Below are positions 28,006 through 35,342 of a stretch of 58,822 nucleotides of DNA, piece by piece. The notes beneath the pieces were generated by a model. That model saw nothing but the letters and a program-made list of their open reading frames with translations, searched no databases and was not told where the DNA came from. The DNA comes from Arcobacter sp. CECT 8985 (lineage in GTDB: Bacteria > Campylobacterota > Campylobacteria > Campylobacterales > Arcobacteraceae): positions 1 to 58,822 of the forward strand of contig NZ_PDKC01000017.1 of assembly GCF_004116495.1 (NCBI RefSeq). Reading direction: 5' to 3'. A program made the position numbers and the translations under genes. Position 1 is the first letter of the stretch. Each line of letters begins with the position of its first letter.

Positions 28006-28222
28006 TGCAATGGTTGCAACACAAATGCAAGTTAATGATAATGCCCAAACAATAGCAAATGTTGCAAATAGTATTGGTGATCCTCAAAATCAAGAAGTAA
28101 GTCAAGAATTTATTGATGCAATTGTTTCTCAAATACCAAATACAATTGCATATAGTGCTAATGCAAATGCCATTGAAACTCAACAAGAAACATCAAGTAT
28201 GTTACTAAATATAAAAGCATAA
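27974..28222 (+). CDS. Mini flagellar axial-like protein (D0-type ends)
   Basis: An 82-residue protein. Its first part (NLNAMVATQMQVNDNAQTIANVANS) resembles the N-terminal rod/hook pattern of an alpha helix ending in IANxxN. Its last part (AYSANANAIETQQETSSMLL) resembles the C-terminal rod/hook helix, usually AYxANAKxIxTxDEMLxxLL. It therefore looks like the two D0 helices of FlgB/FlgC/FlgG with the middle removed. The start lies 32 bases inside the metalloprotease gene, and the start ATG is preceded by AAGGAGAAT, so translation is coupled. Role unknown; export through the flagellar type III apparatus is an inference. Confidence 0.6.
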   Translation: MRIDQMSNNLNAMVATQMQVNDNAQTIANVANSIGDPQNQEVSQEFIDAIVSQIPNTIAYSANANAIETQQETSSMLLNIKA

Positions 28223-28249
28223 AAGAGTAAATAAAATTCTTACTCTTTT
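28221..28249. terminator. Bidirectional terminator between convergent genes
   Basis: A perfect inverted repeat, AAAAGAGTAA and TTACTCTTTT, with a 9-base loop. It overlaps the stop of the 82-residue protein gene and lies 14 bases beyond the end of the pagL-like gene. Confidence 0.8.
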
Positions 28250-28263
28250 ATATATTTTATATA

Positions 28264-28746
28264 TTAAAACTTATAAATAAAATTTATACCAAAAATATCT
28301 AAACCACTATTATCATCATTTATATCAGCATTTGATATATGATTATATCTAAGTGTTGTACTAAAATTATCATTTACGTTATAACCAAATAAAATACTCT
28401 CTTTAAATTGGAAATTTGTTCCAAATTTTTTATCTTCAAATGACTTATCACTTAAATATGCAAAACCAAAACCACCTTGCATAAAAAACTTTTTATTAAA
28501 ATTATAAGTTAACATTGATTGTATACTTCCTATATACAAATCATCTGAACTATGTGCTGAGTCTACATAATTAAAAGAACCTTCAAATGATAAAGGTAAA
28601 CTAAAAATCTTATAATCAATATCTTTAATAGCTGTAATATCAATTATATTTGAATCATCCGAAGTTGTTGAATAACCTAAACTCATTTTATCAAAAGAGA
28701 ATAAAGATGATACCAATAATAAAAACATAATCAAAATTTTCTTCAT
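28264..28746 (-). CDS. PagL-like lipid A 3-O-deacylase (outer-membrane barrel)
   Basis: A 160-residue protein with a signal peptide (MKKILIMFLLLVSSLFS) and an 8-strand barrel pattern ending in aromatic IYKF. The last third has NHISN, with His136 and Ser138, and Asp150 14 residues after the His. PagL uses His, Ser and Glu at exactly these spacings. The acid here is Asp rather than Glu, so activity is likely but unproven. PagL removes the 3-O-linked acyl chain of lipid A. An alternative is another small barrel family. It stands alone between two terminators. Confidence 0.65.
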   Translation of the reverse strand: MKKILIMFLLLVSSLFSFDKMSLGYSTTSDDSNIIDITAIKDIDYKIFSLPLSFEGSFNYVDSAHSSDDLYIGSIQSMLTYNFNKKFFMQGGFGFAYLSDKSFEDKKFGTNFQFKESILFGYNVNDNFSTTLRYNHISNADINDDNSGLDIFGINFIYKF

Positions 28747-28805
28747 GTTGTTCCTTAATTTTATGATGTGTATAATATTATAGTCAAAAAATAATTATAT
28801 TTTTT

Positions 28806-29270
28806 TTAAAAATTATTATTTATATACTCTTTTAATTCTTCCAAACTTGTTTCATCAAATATTTTTATTGAGTTTTCTTTTAATAACTTTGCAGTAACTC
28901 CATTGCCTTCAATTAAAGTTGAAGTAAAAGTTCCATCATAAACTTTATTATTACCACAACTTGGTGATTTTGATTTTAATAATGCAACACTAATTTGATT
29001 TTTAATACAAATTTCTAAAGCATTATTTGCACCTTTTTCAAACTGCTTTGTTAAATCTTTATTTGAAATGGTATATACTTTATTATTTTTTTGTTCTGCT
29101 GGTTCTCTTGGAATAGGAAGTCCAGAAGAGACTTCTGGACAAATAGGAAAAATCATATTTGAAGATATTATTTCTTCAAATAAATCTCTATTTTTAATAG
29201 ATGAAGAAGAGTCACTTCCACTATATCTAACTCTTTCACCTAATAAGCATGAAGATATTAGTATTTTCAT
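28806..29270 (-). CDS. DUF523 / TudS-like desulfidase domain protein
   Basis: A 154-residue DUF523 protein. The three conserved Cys are Cys8 in SSCLLGERVRYSG, Cys44 in FPICPEVSSGLP and Cys104 in KSPSCG. In characterised TudS proteins these hold a [4Fe-4S] cluster that desulfurates thiouracil or thiouridine. The rest also fits (GNGVTAKLLKENSIKIF). Its start codon overlaps the stop of the TtcA-like gene by 1 base. The pairing puts a sulfur-removing and a sulfur-inserting iron-sulfur enzyme in one transcript. Confidence 0.8.
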   Translation of the reverse strand: MKILISSCLLGERVRYSGSDSSSSIKNRDLFEEIISSNMIFPICPEVSSGLPIPREPAEQKNNKVYTISNKDLTKQFEKGANNALEICIKNQISVALLKSKSPSCGNNKVYDGTFTSTLIEGNGVTAKLLKENSIKIFDETSLEELKEYINNNF

Positions 29271-30070
29271 TAATTCTCTTCGTAATTATCTAAATATTCT
29301 TTTTGAAAAAAAGTTGAAGTTTGAATATTATTAAATGCAGATTTCATTGATACAAACATTTTAGGATTTTCTTCTTCCATCTTTTCTAGTAACTCTTTTG
29401 TTTTTGCTCTTGCATGAGGCATTTTAATATCAAATCTCATTGCAGGACAAGCCTCATCACCAATTACACTAATTTCATTACTTTGTGCAAAGGCTCTTAA
29501 TTGTCTTTCTCTACAAAAAATTAATGGTCTAATAACTTCTAATCCATTCTCTGCTTTATAAATTGGAGGCATTGATCTTAATGCACCATTATATAAGAAG
29601 TTCATAAAAAATGATTCCATCGCATCATCTAAATGGTGTCCTAATGCCAATTTATTAAATCCTTGCTCTTGTGCAGTTGTATATAAATACCCTCTTCTCA
29701 TTCTTGAAAAGAATGAACAAAAAGAAGAATTTTTTCTTATTTTCTCACCAGCAAGTTCAAAAATTTGTGTATCTACAATTTCATGCTCTATTCCATGCTC
29801 TTTACAATGATCTGCAAGAAATTGTACTTGTTCGCCCATTCCATATGTAACAGTTACTGCTTTAAACTCAAAATTAAAAGGAGCAACTCTTTGAAGATGT
29901 TTTAATGAATGAAGTAATGTAGTAGAGTCTTTACCACCACTAAAACCAACTAATACTTTGTCTCCTTCTTTAATTAGTCCATATTCTGCATTAGTTTTTC
30001 CAACAAGTTTAGATATTTTTTTACTTAATTCTACCAATTTAAATTTCCTATTTTCTATAATTTTTCGCAA
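29270..30070 (-). CDS. TtcA-like tRNA thiolase (PP-loop ATPase) with altered Cys motif
   Basis: A 266-residue PP-loop protein of the TtcA/TilS group. The ATP loop is SGGKDS (44-49), GMGEQVQF follows, and the block CSFFSRMRRGYLYTTA matches the TtcA CxxCSRxRRG site. In E. coli TtcA the cluster is held by two Cys in a CxxC plus a third farther on. Here the first Cys (118) and third Cys (208, in EACPAMR) are present but the second is Phe121. It may use another ligand, so 2-thiocytidine formation at C32 is inferred, not certain. A DUF523 gene follows with a 1-base overlap; a structured leader lies upstream. Confidence 0.75.
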   Translation of the reverse strand: MRKIIENRKFKLVELSKKISKLVGKTNAEYGLIKEGDKVLVGFSGGKDSTTLLHSLKHLQRVAPFNFEFKAVTVTYGMGEQVQFLADHCKEHGIEHEIVDTQIFELAGEKIRKNSSFCSFFSRMRRGYLYTTAQEQGFNKLALGHHLDDAMESFFMNFLYNGALRSMPPIYKAENGLEVIRPLIFCRERQLRAFAQSNEISVIGDEACPAMRFDIKMPHARAKTKELLEKMEEENPKMFVSMKSAFNNIQTSTFFQKEYLDNYEEN

Positions 30071-30195
30071 TTATATCAAAAAGTTTAAAAAATGAAATAA
30101 AACGAATTTAAATTCCAAAATAAATATCAATATTTATTTATAATATAAATACTACATATAAACTACACGAACAATACTGTAATATTCTAATATTA

Positions 30196-30273
30196 AAAGT
30201 AAAGGAATAATTTTACTTCCTTATTTAATTACTTCTCCTTCTAAAACTGTGTAATTAAAGTCTCCTTTACTTT
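30196..30273 (-). ncRNA. Structured 5' leader (possible attenuator or small RNA) upstream of the ttcA-like gene
   Basis: This lies inside the 270-base gap between the transporter and the TtcA-like gene. The outer arms TCCTTTACTTT and AAAGTAAAGGA are perfectly complementary over 11 bases (30263-30273 with 30196-30206). Inside, TTTAATTAC (30224-30232) pairs with GTAATTAAA (30251-30259) over 9. A competing partner exists: TTTACTT at 30212-30218 can also pair with AAGTAAA (30197-30203), so two folds exclude each other. On -, a -10-like TATAAAAT (30277-30284) would start transcription near 30271, at the edge of the hairpin. The rest of the leader, to 30071, is A/T-rich with no ORF seen. Function is unknown. 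Confidence 0.5.
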
Positions 30274-30311
30274 ATAATTTTATAAATAAATATAAATACT
30301 TTATACCATAA

Positions 30312-30331
30312 CTACCACCTAAAGGTGGTAG
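30312..30331 (-). terminator. Terminator after the antiporter-family gene
   Basis: An 8-base perfect stem (CTACCACC, GGTGGTAG) with a 4-base loop lies 10 bases after the transporter stop. The T-tail is weak on - and stronger on +, so it may also act on + transcripts. Confidence 0.65.
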
Positions 30332-30340
30332 ATTTTCTAA

Positions 30341-31669
30341 CTATAAATATAACGAAGCAAACCAACCAAATAAAATCAATGGTATATTATAATGAATAAA
30401 AGTAGGAACTACACTATCCCATATATGATCATGCTGTCCATCAACTGCTAACCCAGAGGTTGGTCCTAATGTTGAATCTGAAGCAGGACTTCCTGCATCT
30501 CCTAATGCTCCAGCAGTACCAACAAGTGCAGCAATTCCTAAAGGAGAAAAACCAAAATTAATAGCTAAAGGAACATAAATAACTGCTATAATAGGAATAG
30601 TTGCAAATGATGAGCCTATACCCATAGTAACTAATAATCCAACTATTAACATAAGTAATGCAGCTAAAGATTTATTATCGCCAATTATATGTGTAATAGA
30701 ACTCACTAAACTTTCAATACCATGGCTATCTTTCATTACTTCTGCAAAACCTGATGCAGCAATCATAATAAAACCAATCATAGCCATCATATGTACGCCT
30801 TTTGTAAACACATCTTGAGTTTCATCAATTTTAATAACTCCACCAAGCAAAAATATTATAAATCCTGCTAAAGCACCTACAATAATTGAATCAACATAAA
30901 GTTGTAAACATAAAGCAACAATAACTGAAAGAATTGCAGTATAAATATAAGATGTTTTTATCTCATGACTTTCTGGTTCTAATTCTTTAATTTTTGCCAA
31001 ATTATATTTTCTTGGTTTTCTATAAGTAAAAAATATTGCGATTAATAATCCTAGAAACATTCCAGATACTGGTATTGCCATCACAAAAGGCAATTGATTT
31101 GCAGTAATTGTAGAACCATTTTTAACTAAGTTACTTAATAAAACATCATTTAAAAAAATACCTCCAAAACCAACTGGAAGAAGCATATATGTTGCAGTTA
31201 AACCAAATGTTAAAATACAAGCAATCATTCTTCTATCAATTTTATACTCTGCAAAAACATGTAATAAAGGAGGAATTAAGATTGGAATAAAAGCAATATG
31301 AACAGGAATCAAATTTTGAGAAGATATTGATGCTAATAAAATAAGTGATAATAAAACTGTTTTAAACCAAAAAATTTCTTTTTTAGTTGCATCTTTTTTC
31401 ATTTTTGAAATAACTTTTTTTGCTAATAAATCTGTAACTCCTGATTTTGAAATAGCAACTGCAAAGGCACCTAACATTGCATAATTTAATGCAATTGTTG
31501 CTCCTCCTCCTAAACCATTACTGAAAGAAGTAACTGTATCAGGTAAAGACATTCCAGAAACTAGACCTCCAATAATAGCACTAAAAACTAATGCAATAAC
31601 TACATTTATTCTAAGAAGACTTAAAACAATCATCAGTAGTACTGCAACAACAACGGGATTAAACATCAT
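30341..31669 (-). CDS. Na+/H+ antiporter-family (NhaC-like / permease) transporter
   Basis: An integral membrane protein of about 440 residues, with 11 to 12 hydrophobic spans. It has typical ion-transporter stretches such as [19 protein letters not shown] and [20 protein letters not shown] near the end, which resembles the Na+/H+ antiporter family that includes putative histidine permeases. The substrate cannot be read from sequence. The reading frame extends to a TTG at 31681, but AAGG at 31672-31675 lies just before ATG codons at 31669 and 31666; the ATG start is preferred, giving [10 protein letters not shown]. Confidence 0.8.
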   Translation of the reverse strand: MMFNPVVVAVLLMIVLSLLRINVVIALVFSAIIGGLVSGMSLPDTVTSFSNGLGGGATIALNYAMLGAFAVAISKSGVTDLLAKKVISKMKKDATKKEIFWFKTVLLSLILLASISSQNLIPVHIAFIPILIPPLLHVFAEYKIDRRMIACILTFGLTATYMLLPVGFGGIFLNDVLLSNLVKNGSTITANQLPFVMAIPVSGMFLGLLIAIFFTYRKPRKYNLAKIKELEPESHEIKTSYIYTAILSVIVALCLQLYVDSIIVGALAGFIIFLLGGVIKIDETQDVFTKGVHMMAMIGFIMIAASGFAEVMKDSHGIESLVSSITHIIGDNKSLAALLMLIVGLLVTMGIGSSFATIPIIAVIYVPLAINFGFSPLGIAALVGTAGALGDAGSPASDSTLGPTSGLAVDGQHDHIWDSVVPTFIHYNIPLILFGWFASLYL

Positions 31670-31834
31670 TTTCCTTGTCAAATTTTTATACTAAATAGCA
31701 TATTAAGTGTAAATTAATTACATTTCATTATATTGAATTTTTATTTAATAATGAGTCAAAGAGTATCAGCTTTTTACTAAAATTTTAGTTTAATTATATA
31801 TAATTTGAATTCTAAATTAAAAAGAGAGTTATTA

Positions 31835-32029
31835 ATGACAAAAGAAGAAGAACAAGAATTTATAGATAAGATAAAAGAAACCATCATGCCATATGCCCAA
31901 AATATGACAAAAGAGCAAATAGAAAGCTTAGTTCAAACTATTCAAAAACAGAACTCAAACCTACCTTATGGTTTTGGAGACATGCTACTTAATCAAATTA
32001 AATTATTAAAATATGGGAAACTAGATTAA
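31835..32029 (+). CDS. Small acidic/helical protein, unknown
   Basis: A 64-residue protein if started at ATG 31835, which has AGAGAG seven bases before it. A TTG 30 bases upstream would add 10 residues. It looks all-helical and charged (TKEEEQEFIDKIKETIMPYAQ ... GFGDMLLNQIKLLKYGK). It precedes the protease-lipoprotein gene by 50 bases in the same direction, so it may be the first gene of that operon. No family recognised. Confidence 0.6.
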   Translation: MTKEEEQEFIDKIKETIMPYAQNMTKEQIESLVQTIQKQNSNLPYGFGDMLLNQIKLLKYGKLD

Positions 32030-32079
32030 CTATATTAATAAACAAAAAAGAAATCTTTAATAAATAAAGGGACAACAAA

Positions 32080-32844
32080 ATGAAAAACTTTTTATTCAAA
32101 AGTATTTGTTATATTTGCTTATCATTATTAATTGCAGGTTGTACTGCAACAACAAATAATAATCAATTAAGTACACCAAAACAGAATAAAATTGAAAAAA
32201 ATAATCAATTAGAAAAAAGTAAAGAAGCAAAAAAAGAAGAAGCAAAAAAAGAAGAAGCAAAAAAAGAAGATGTAAAAAAAGAAGATGTAAAAAAAGTTAA
32301 AAAAGAAAAAAAAGAAAAAGAAAAAATTAAAAAAGAGCAACAAAAACCTATAAAGGTTGAAAAGAAAAAACCAAAACAAAAAGTTAAAATAATTATAAAA
32401 AAGGTTGAAGTACCTATTAAAAGTTCTAAGATAATTATTGGTCAAAAAGAATATGTATACATACCCTCTGAAGATATTACACTAAAAGCAAGAATTGATA
32501 CAGGAGCTACTACTACATCAATTAATGCTTTAAATATAAAAGGAATTGAAAGAGATGGTAAAAAATGGGTTAAATTTGATTTAGAAGATGAAAAAGGTAA
32601 ATTAATTCATAAATCATTGCCTATTTCAAGACTAGTGAAAATAAAAAGACATGGGACAAAATATCAAAGAAGATATGTTGTTAAAATGAAACTTACAATA
32701 GGTAAAACAACACAACTTGTTGATGTTTCATTAACAGATAGAAGCAAATTTAAATATCCATTACTTCTTGGTAGAAATTATCTAAATGGCATTATGATAG
32801 TGGATGTTTCAAAAGAATATACAACAAAACCTAAAAAGAAATAA
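32080..32844 (+). CDS. Lipoprotein with retropepsin-like (zinc-protease family) domain
   Basis: A 254-residue lipoprotein: signal and lipobox LLIAGC with Cys at residue 21. A highly basic and acidic Lys/Glu linker covers about 40-105, encoded by a tandem repeat. The domain (about 115-245) has ARIDTGATTTSIN, the aspartyl-protease DTGA motif, and ends PLLLGRNYLNGIMIVDV, with flap-like strands between. This matches the family annotated as ATP-dependent zinc protease, which adopts a retropepsin-like fold. It is the first clear member of an operon with an inactive-transglutaminase/7TM protein (2 bases downstream) and an ATP-grasp ligase. The long linker would let the domain reach through the periplasm. 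Confidence 0.8.
   Translation: MKNFLFKSICYICLSLLIAGCTATTNNNQLSTPKQNKIEKNNQLEKSKEAKKEEAKKEEAKKEDVKKEDVKKVKKEKKEKEKIKKEQQKPIKVEKKKPKQKVKIIIKKVEVPIKSSKIIIGQKEYVYIPSEDITLKARIDTGATTTSINALNIKGIERDGKKWVKFDLEDEKGKLIHKSLPISRLVKIKRHGTKYQRRYVVKMKLTIGKTTQLVDVSLTDRSKFKYPLLLGRNYLNGIMIVDVSKEYTTKPKKK
32221..32295 (+). repeat. 15-base tandem repeat within the protease-lipoprotein gene
   Basis: Five units of 15 bases encode KEEAK/KEDVK. Three are of the type GAAGAAGCAAAAAAA (the first with one mismatch) and two GAAGATGTAAAAAAA. Each contains a run of seven A. Loss or gain of whole units keeps the reading frame; slippage within an A run would break it. Confidence 0.9.
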
Positions 32845-32845
32845 A

Positions 32846-34381
32846 ATGAAATCAAAAAATCAAATTCTAATATTCTCAATAACATTAATATTAATTACAT
32901 TAGGACTAATGTTTTATAAAGTAAAATATCTCAACTTCCCTTTATTTGCCGATGAAACTACAAATATATGGAATATTCAAGCAAAAGTTACTTTTGATCC
33001 AAAAGAGAATGAAAGTGCTAAAATATCTCTTGCATTACCATCAAAACAAAGTAGATTATTAATTTTAAATGAAGAATCAACTTCTGCTGATTATGGATAT
33101 AGTACAAACAATTTACATGGTGTAAAAAAAGCAATTTGGTCAAAAAGAGAAGTAAAAGACAATAAAGAACAAGTTTTATATTACTCTATTGATGTTATAA
33201 AAGACAATTACTACAAAACAAAAATTCCAAAAATAAAACAACATAATGAAAATGTTGAGGTATCAAAACCAATTATTCAAGCAGCTAACTCTTTATTAAA
33301 TAATATATATCCCAAAAGTTCAGATAGCATTACTTTTACATCATTACTAATAAAAGAGTTTAATAAAAAAGATCCTTCTCAAGCAGCAAGAATGATTAAA
33401 AAAAGTTTTATGAAAACACCTAAAGAGAAAAGAGATACATTAATAAAATTAATTCATAGAATGAAATATAAAGCAAGAACAGTTGGAACTTTATATTTAA
33501 AAGATAAACAAAGAAATGTAAACTTAAATCCTATGCTTGAAGTATTTAAAGAGGGAAAATGGTATCTATATGATATACAAAAAGGATTGGTAGGAAATAG
33601 TTCAAATATTTTTATTTGGCAAAGAGGCTCTCAATTTTTATTAGATGCTGAAGGTGTAAATAACTCAAGTGTTAAATTTTCAGTAACAAAAAATATTGTT
33701 CCAGCTAGAAGTGCAGCATTAACAAAAGATACAAAGAATCAAAGTGCTCTACTTGATTTTTCTTTATTTACTTTACCAAATGCTTCTCAAAATACATTTA
33801 AAATGTTGCTCTTAGTTCCACTTGGTGCATTAGTTGTAGTATTTATGAGAGTTATTATTGGACTAAAAACATCGGGAACATTTATGCCAATTTTATTATC
33901 TATGGCATTTATAGAAACACATTTACTTCCAGGTATATTAATGTTTATACTTGTTGTAACAATGGGACTTATTGTTAGATCTTATTTATCCCACTTAAAT
34001 CTATTGCTAGTTGCAAGAATTGCATCGGTTTTAATTGTGGTTGTTGCCATTATGGCATTTGTTGCAATTTTATCACAAAAACTAGGCCTTGGATATGCAA
34101 CTAGCATCACATTTTTCCCTATTATTATTCTTGCATGGACAATTGAAAGAATGTCAATTTTATGGGAAGAAGAAGGAGCAAAAGAGGTATTTGTTCAAGG
34201 AAGTGGTTCATTAATAGTTTCAATTCTTGCATATTTTGCGATGACAAATGGTTTCTTTAGTTTTATAACTTTTAACTTTCCTGAAGTATTATTAGCTGTA
34301 CTTGGAATTATAATTTTACTTGGTAGATATAGTGGTTATAGATTAAGTGAATTATATAGATTTAAATCAATGGTAGATTAA
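32846..34381 (+). CDS. Inactive transglutaminase fused to seven membrane helices
   Basis: A 511-residue membrane protein. The start at ATG 32846 follows the upstream stop by 2 bases and gives a short basic head and a membrane anchor (ILIFSITLILITLGLMF). A periplasmic region of about 300 residues (35-320) matches the inactive transglutaminase-like domain. It includes a helical part (NSLLNNIYPKS ... ARMIKKSF) and the region RTVGTLYLKD ... GKWYLYDIQKGLVG. Six or seven membrane helices follow (about 320-500), and the end ILLGRYSGYRLSELYRF is cytoplasmic. This matches the 7TM_transglut family, always seen beside an ATP-grasp ligase. Its transglutaminase core appears to lack the Cys-His-Asp triad. 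Confidence 0.85.
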   Translation: MKSKNQILIFSITLILITLGLMFYKVKYLNFPLFADETTNIWNIQAKVTFDPKENESAKISLALPSKQSRLLILNEESTSADYGYSTNNLHGVKKAIWSKREVKDNKEQVLYYSIDVIKDNYYKTKIPKIKQHNENVEVSKPIIQAANSLLNNIYPKSSDSITFTSLLIKEFNKKDPSQAARMIKKSFMKTPKEKRDTLIKLIHRMKYKARTVGTLYLKDKQRNVNLNPMLEVFKEGKWYLYDIQKGLVGNSSNIFIWQRGSQFLLDAEGVNNSSVKFSVTKNIVPARSAALTKDTKNQSALLDFSLFTLPNASQNTFKMLLLVPLGALVVVFMRVIIGLKTSGTFMPILLSMAFIETHLLPGILMFILVVTMGLIVRSYLSHLNLLLVARIASVLIVVVAIMAFVAILSQKLGLGYATSITFFPIIILAWTIERMSILWEEEGAKEVFVQGSGSLIVSILAYFAMTNGFFSFITFNFPEVLLAVLGIIILLGRYSGYRLSELYRFKSMVD

Positions 34382-34382
34382 A

Positions 34383-35318
34383 ATGTTTGCAAATCCTTTT
34401 AAATTAAAAAAACTTGGAATTCTTGGAATGAATAACAGGAATATTAACTATATAGGAAAGTTTAATAAAAGAAAAAACTTTCCATTAGTTGATGATAAAT
34501 TAAAAACAAAACAAATAGCAAATAAACATAATATTGCAGTACCTGAACTTTTAGGTTTTATTGATTCTCAAGTTTATGTAAATAGATTTGATAAAATAAT
34601 AAAAGAGCTAAAATGTTTTGTTATTAAACCTGCACAGGGAAGTGGAGGAAAAGGAATTCTAGTTATTGTTGATAAAATTGGTGATAAATTTATAAAACCA
34701 AATAAAGAAGAACTAGATTATTCTGATTTAAAAAGACATATATCAAATATATTAAGTGGATTATACTCTCTTGGTGGGAAAAATGATGTAGCAGTGTTTG
34801 AAAAACTAGTTGACTTTGATGATGCTTTTGATGGGTTTAGTTATGAAGGTGTTCCTGATGTAAGAGTTATAGTTTATAGAGGATACCCTGCTTTAGCAAT
34901 GATGAGATTATCTACTTCAAATAGTGATGGAAAAGCAAATTTACATCAAGGTGCAGTGGGTGTTGGAATAGATATTGCTAGCGGAAAAGCCTTAAATGCT
35001 GTGCAATTTGGAGATCCAATAAAAGTACATCCAGATACAAATAGAAATTTAAAAGATTTAAAAGTTCCATATTGGTCAGATATATTATATCTTGCAGCAA
35101 AATGCTATGAAATGACAGAGATGGGTTATTTAGGTGCAGACATAGTAATAGATAAAAATAAAGGTCCTTTAGTTTTAGAATTAAATGCAAGACCTGGATT
35201 AGCAATTCAAATTGCTAATGATTTAGGAGCATTAAAAAGATTTAATAAAATTGACGAAGTTGTAGGAACACATTTAAGTGTAGAAGAAAAAGTTAATTTC
35301 TCAAAATCTAACTTTTAA
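34383..35318 (+). CDS. ATP-grasp ligase (alpha-L-glutamate ligase-like)
   Basis: A 311-residue cytoplasmic ATP-grasp enzyme. The glycine-rich ATP lid is FVIKPAQGSGGKGILVI. A metal-binding C-terminal site reads KGPLVLELNARPGLAIQIA, and the DVRVIVYRGYPALAMMRLST block is typical. It is similar to the RimK-type ligase partner of the inactive-transglutaminase/7TM protein. It would form a peptide-type bond with an amino acid or small acceptor; the substrate is unknown. It starts 1 base after the upstream stop, so the two are coupled, and is closed by the hairpin at 35317-35342. Confidence 0.85.
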   Translation: MFANPFKLKKLGILGMNNRNINYIGKFNKRKNFPLVDDKLKTKQIANKHNIAVPELLGFIDSQVYVNRFDKIIKELKCFVIKPAQGSGGKGILVIVDKIGDKFIKPNKEELDYSDLKRHISNILSGLYSLGGKNDVAVFEKLVDFDDAFDGFSYEGVPDVRVIVYRGYPALAMMRLSTSNSDGKANLHQGAVGVGIDIASGKALNAVQFGDPIKVHPDTNRNLKDLKVPYWSDILYLAAKCYEMTEMGYLGADIVIDKNKGPLVLELNARPGLAIQIANDLGALKRFNKIDEVVGTHLSVEEKVNFSKSNF

Positions 35319-35342
35319 AGTAAGAAGAAAACTTCTTACTTT
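35317..35342. terminator. Bidirectional terminator between ATP-grasp gene and putA
   Basis: Perfect arms AAAGTAAGAAG and CTTCTTACTTT with a 4-base loop and a T-run. It overlaps the stop codons of both convergent genes. Confidence 0.85.

Noticed and set aside
32209-32445. A 78-residue frame on - made almost only of Phe
   Set aside because: It is the complement of the Lys/Glu repeat of the lipoprotein gene; its composition is not protein-like and it has no ribosome site.
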